Shown here: one piece after another, positions 6,570 through 7,581 of the stretch
Numbering within the stretch: the stretch's first letter is position 1
How the letters are laid out: each line of letters begins with the position of its first letter
Assembly: GCA_009929975.1 (NCBI GenBank)
Contig: RZZF01000083.1
Span: forward strand, 1-7,581
Source of the DNA: Clostridia bacterium
Lineage (GTDB): Bacteria; Bacillota; Clostridia; Saccharofermentanales; UBA5734
Reading direction: 5' to 3'
Length of the DNA stretch: 7,581 nucleotides
Translations under genes and position numbers: made by a program
Notes under the pieces: generated by a model
Seen by the model: only the letters and a program-made list of their open reading frames with translations
What the model was told of the DNA's origin: nothing
The model's database searches: none

Positions 6570-7388
6570 TCAGTCAATACTTTTCAGGACATCGCGGATA
6601 TGATTCAGGCTGATACCGACACTGCGGATCGAATCCTCATAGACATCCTTTTCCATATGCTCAACGATGACCCATTTGACACCTGATTCCTTGCAGGCCC
6701 GTAAAATACGAGGAACATCCTGAACCCCGTCGCCGACCTCCGCGTCCTGAAGATAGGCAGCATCACGCCGTGCGGCCATAACCTCCTGGGTGGGAATCGG
6801 CGGTTTGAAATCTTTGATGTGGACAATGTCCGTCCGGCCGGCATAGCGGCGGATCATGTCCGCGGGATCCATGCCTCCGACCAGTGCCCAGGCCGTATCA
6901 ATCTGTGCCTGCAGCAGCTCCGCCGGAATTTCCTCAAGGATGCGGTCGAACAATACGCGGCCCTGCTGATCTTTTTCATAGAGTTCCATCGGACTGTGCA
7001 GGATGCATTGGATCCCGTCGGCCTTGAAGCGTTCGGCCATCCGGTGAATCTCACCGATCAACCGGGTAATGTCTTCTTCCGGAGCATGAAAGGTGATCAT
7101 ACCCGGCCCGGGAAACGCGATATAGGGCATGTTCAATAACTTACAGTCGCGAATCACGGCGTTGATATCCTCACGCATCAATTCAATGAACACATGATTG
7201 CTGACCGGCAATAGATTGAGCCGGTCACAGGCCGTTTTGATTTCGTCCGCTGTCCTGCCGAAAAATCCACGCGCGAACTCGACCCCTTCATACCCTAGCC
7301 GCGCGACTTCCTCCATCACACCGATGATATCTTTTGGTGTGACATCCTTGACACTGATCATCTGCAGACCGATACGCAATTCTGACAT
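6570..7388 (-). CDS. Sugar phosphate isomerase/epimerase, xylose isomerase-like TIM barrel
   Basis: A 272-residue AP_endonuc_2/xylose isomerase-like TIM barrel, close to the family's normal length of about 260-300. The first strand is LRIGLQMISV (residues 4-13), the next LGYEGVEFARGFFG (31-44), then CILHSPMELYE (128-138), QIDTAWALVGGMDPADMIRR (162-181), DIVHIKDF (187-194), EVGDGVQDV (217-225) and VIVEHME (240-246). Likely metal or catalytic ligands are E135, D164, H190 and E243. The usual YHNHxxEF strand is LHSPMEL here, so it departs from the standard form. GGGGTGA precedes the ATG. It lies 33 bases after the cupin stop and 14 bases before the oxidoreductase ATG. It probably isomerises or epimerises a keto-sugar made by the neighbouring oxidoreductases (inference); relatives also act in inositol breakdown and in glycoside cleavage, so several roles remain open. 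Confidence 0.88.
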   Translation of the reverse strand: MSELRIGLQMISVKDVTPKDIIGVMEEVARLGYEGVEFARGFFGRTADEIKTACDRLNLLPVSNHVFIELMREDINAVIRDCKLLNMPYIAFPGPGMITFHAPEEDITRLIGEIHRMAERFKADGIQCILHSPMELYEKDQQGRVLFDRILEEIPAELLQAQIDTAWALVGGMDPADMIRRYAGRTDIVHIKDFKPPIPTQEVMAARRDAAYLQDAEVGDGVQDVPRILRACKESGVKWVIVEHMEKDVYEDSIRSVGISLNHIRDVLKSID

Positions 7389-7421
7389 GGCCGCTCACCC
7401 CGCTTTCAATAAAATTATACT

Positions 7422-7581
7422 TCATTCAACCGGTTCATGGTCCCTTGGTTGGCTTTCTACGATATTTGAACGCGACTCTCCGTCATAATATTCGACTGAT
7501 TCATTCGCCGGAAAAAATAAAAAGTCACCGGCGGACACCTCCCGGCAGCCTGTTGGTGTTTTCAGCACGCCCTGACCACTG
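7422..7581 (-). CDS. Cupin domain protein, C-terminal fragment (5' end outside window)
   Basis: The minus strand is open from the window edge to a TGA at 7422-7424, giving the last 52 residues of a protein. It reads SGQGVLKTPTGCREVSAGDF, then LFFPANESVEYY, then a polar tail ending DHEPVE. This is the closing part of a cupin barrel: a GxG turn, a T/G strand pair and the AGDFLFFPA motif typical of single-domain cupins (G(X)5PXG-type second motif region). The metal-binding histidines would be in the missing part, so activity cannot be judged. It is the most upstream visible gene of the cluster, and its stop is 33 bases from the isomerase ATG, consistent with co-transcription. Cupins in such clusters often act as sugar isomerases or substrate-binding proteins, but nothing here decides which. 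Confidence 0.75.
   Translation of the reverse strand, partial: SGQGVLKTPTGCREVSAGDFLFFPANESVEYYDGESRSNIVESQPRDHEPVE

Noticed and set aside
7392..7406. A sequence resembling a catabolite-response (cre) site, TGAAAGCGGGGTGA, before the isomerase gene
   Set aside because: It differs from the TGWAANCGNTNWCA consensus at two core positions, and it overlaps the ribosome site. The real control region of the operon should lie upstream of the cupin, outside the window.
7414..7419. A perfect TATAAT on the minus strand (7419-7414), 25 bases before the isomerase ATG
   Set aside because: No acceptable -35 hexamer lies 16-18 bases upstream (the best are GACCAT or ACCATG), and it lacks the TG of an extended -10. 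It is in an A/T-rich gap inside a probable operon, so I do not call a promoter.
7506..7533. Inverted repeat CGCCGG ... CCGGCG with a 16-base A-rich spacer
   Set aside because: It lies inside the cupin coding sequence over the conserved AGDFLFFPA codons, so coding constraint explains it better than a regulatory hairpin.

Overview
The window reads like a chromosomal stretch of a bacterium with moderate G+C content, probably a member of the Bacillota. The support is a PadR regulator paired with a permease-prefix (DUF1700-like) protein, purine-rich Shine-Dalgarno sites, and TTG/GTG starts. The assignment to phylum is an inference; no rRNA or other marker gene is present. No tRNA, rRNA, CRISPR array, insertion sequence or phage gene was seen, and no stretch over 300 bases lacks a gene.

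Left part (1-756, minus strand): a two-gene regulatory module. A PadR-family repressor-like protein overlaps, by ATGA, a small cytosolic-domain protein of the permease-prefix type. That second gene appears frameshifted just before its first membrane segment, and its membrane part continues in another frame off the left edge. A good minus-strand promoter lies upstream of padR. Its -35 hexamer is one arm of an inverted repeat whose other arm is a TTGACA facing the plus strand.

Middle part (756-2454, plus strand): a protein with two tandem NTF2/SnoaL-like folds, then a 1-Cys peroxiredoxin with its own promoter and a leader that can fold over its Shine-Dalgarno site. A hairpin at 2483-2518 separates this from the convergent cluster on the right.

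Right part (2546-7581, minus strand): five closely spaced genes that look like one transcription unit. In order of transcription they are a cupin (only its C-terminal end is in the window), a TIM-barrel sugar isomerase/epimerase, a canonical Gfo/Idh/MocA NAD(P) oxidoreductase, a CocE/NonD-type serine ester hydrolase, and a second Gfo/Idh/MocA protein that resembles the GH109 glycosidases and lacks the usual catalytic lysine. Gaps are 14-37 bases. My reading is a cytoplasmic catabolic pathway for an acylated or otherwise decorated glycoside: the ester is hydrolysed, the sugar is oxidised or cleaved by NAD-dependent redox chemistry, and the keto-sugar is isomerised. No transporter, kinase or regulator for the cluster is visible; these would lie beyond 7581. 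The exact substrate cannot be read from the sequence.
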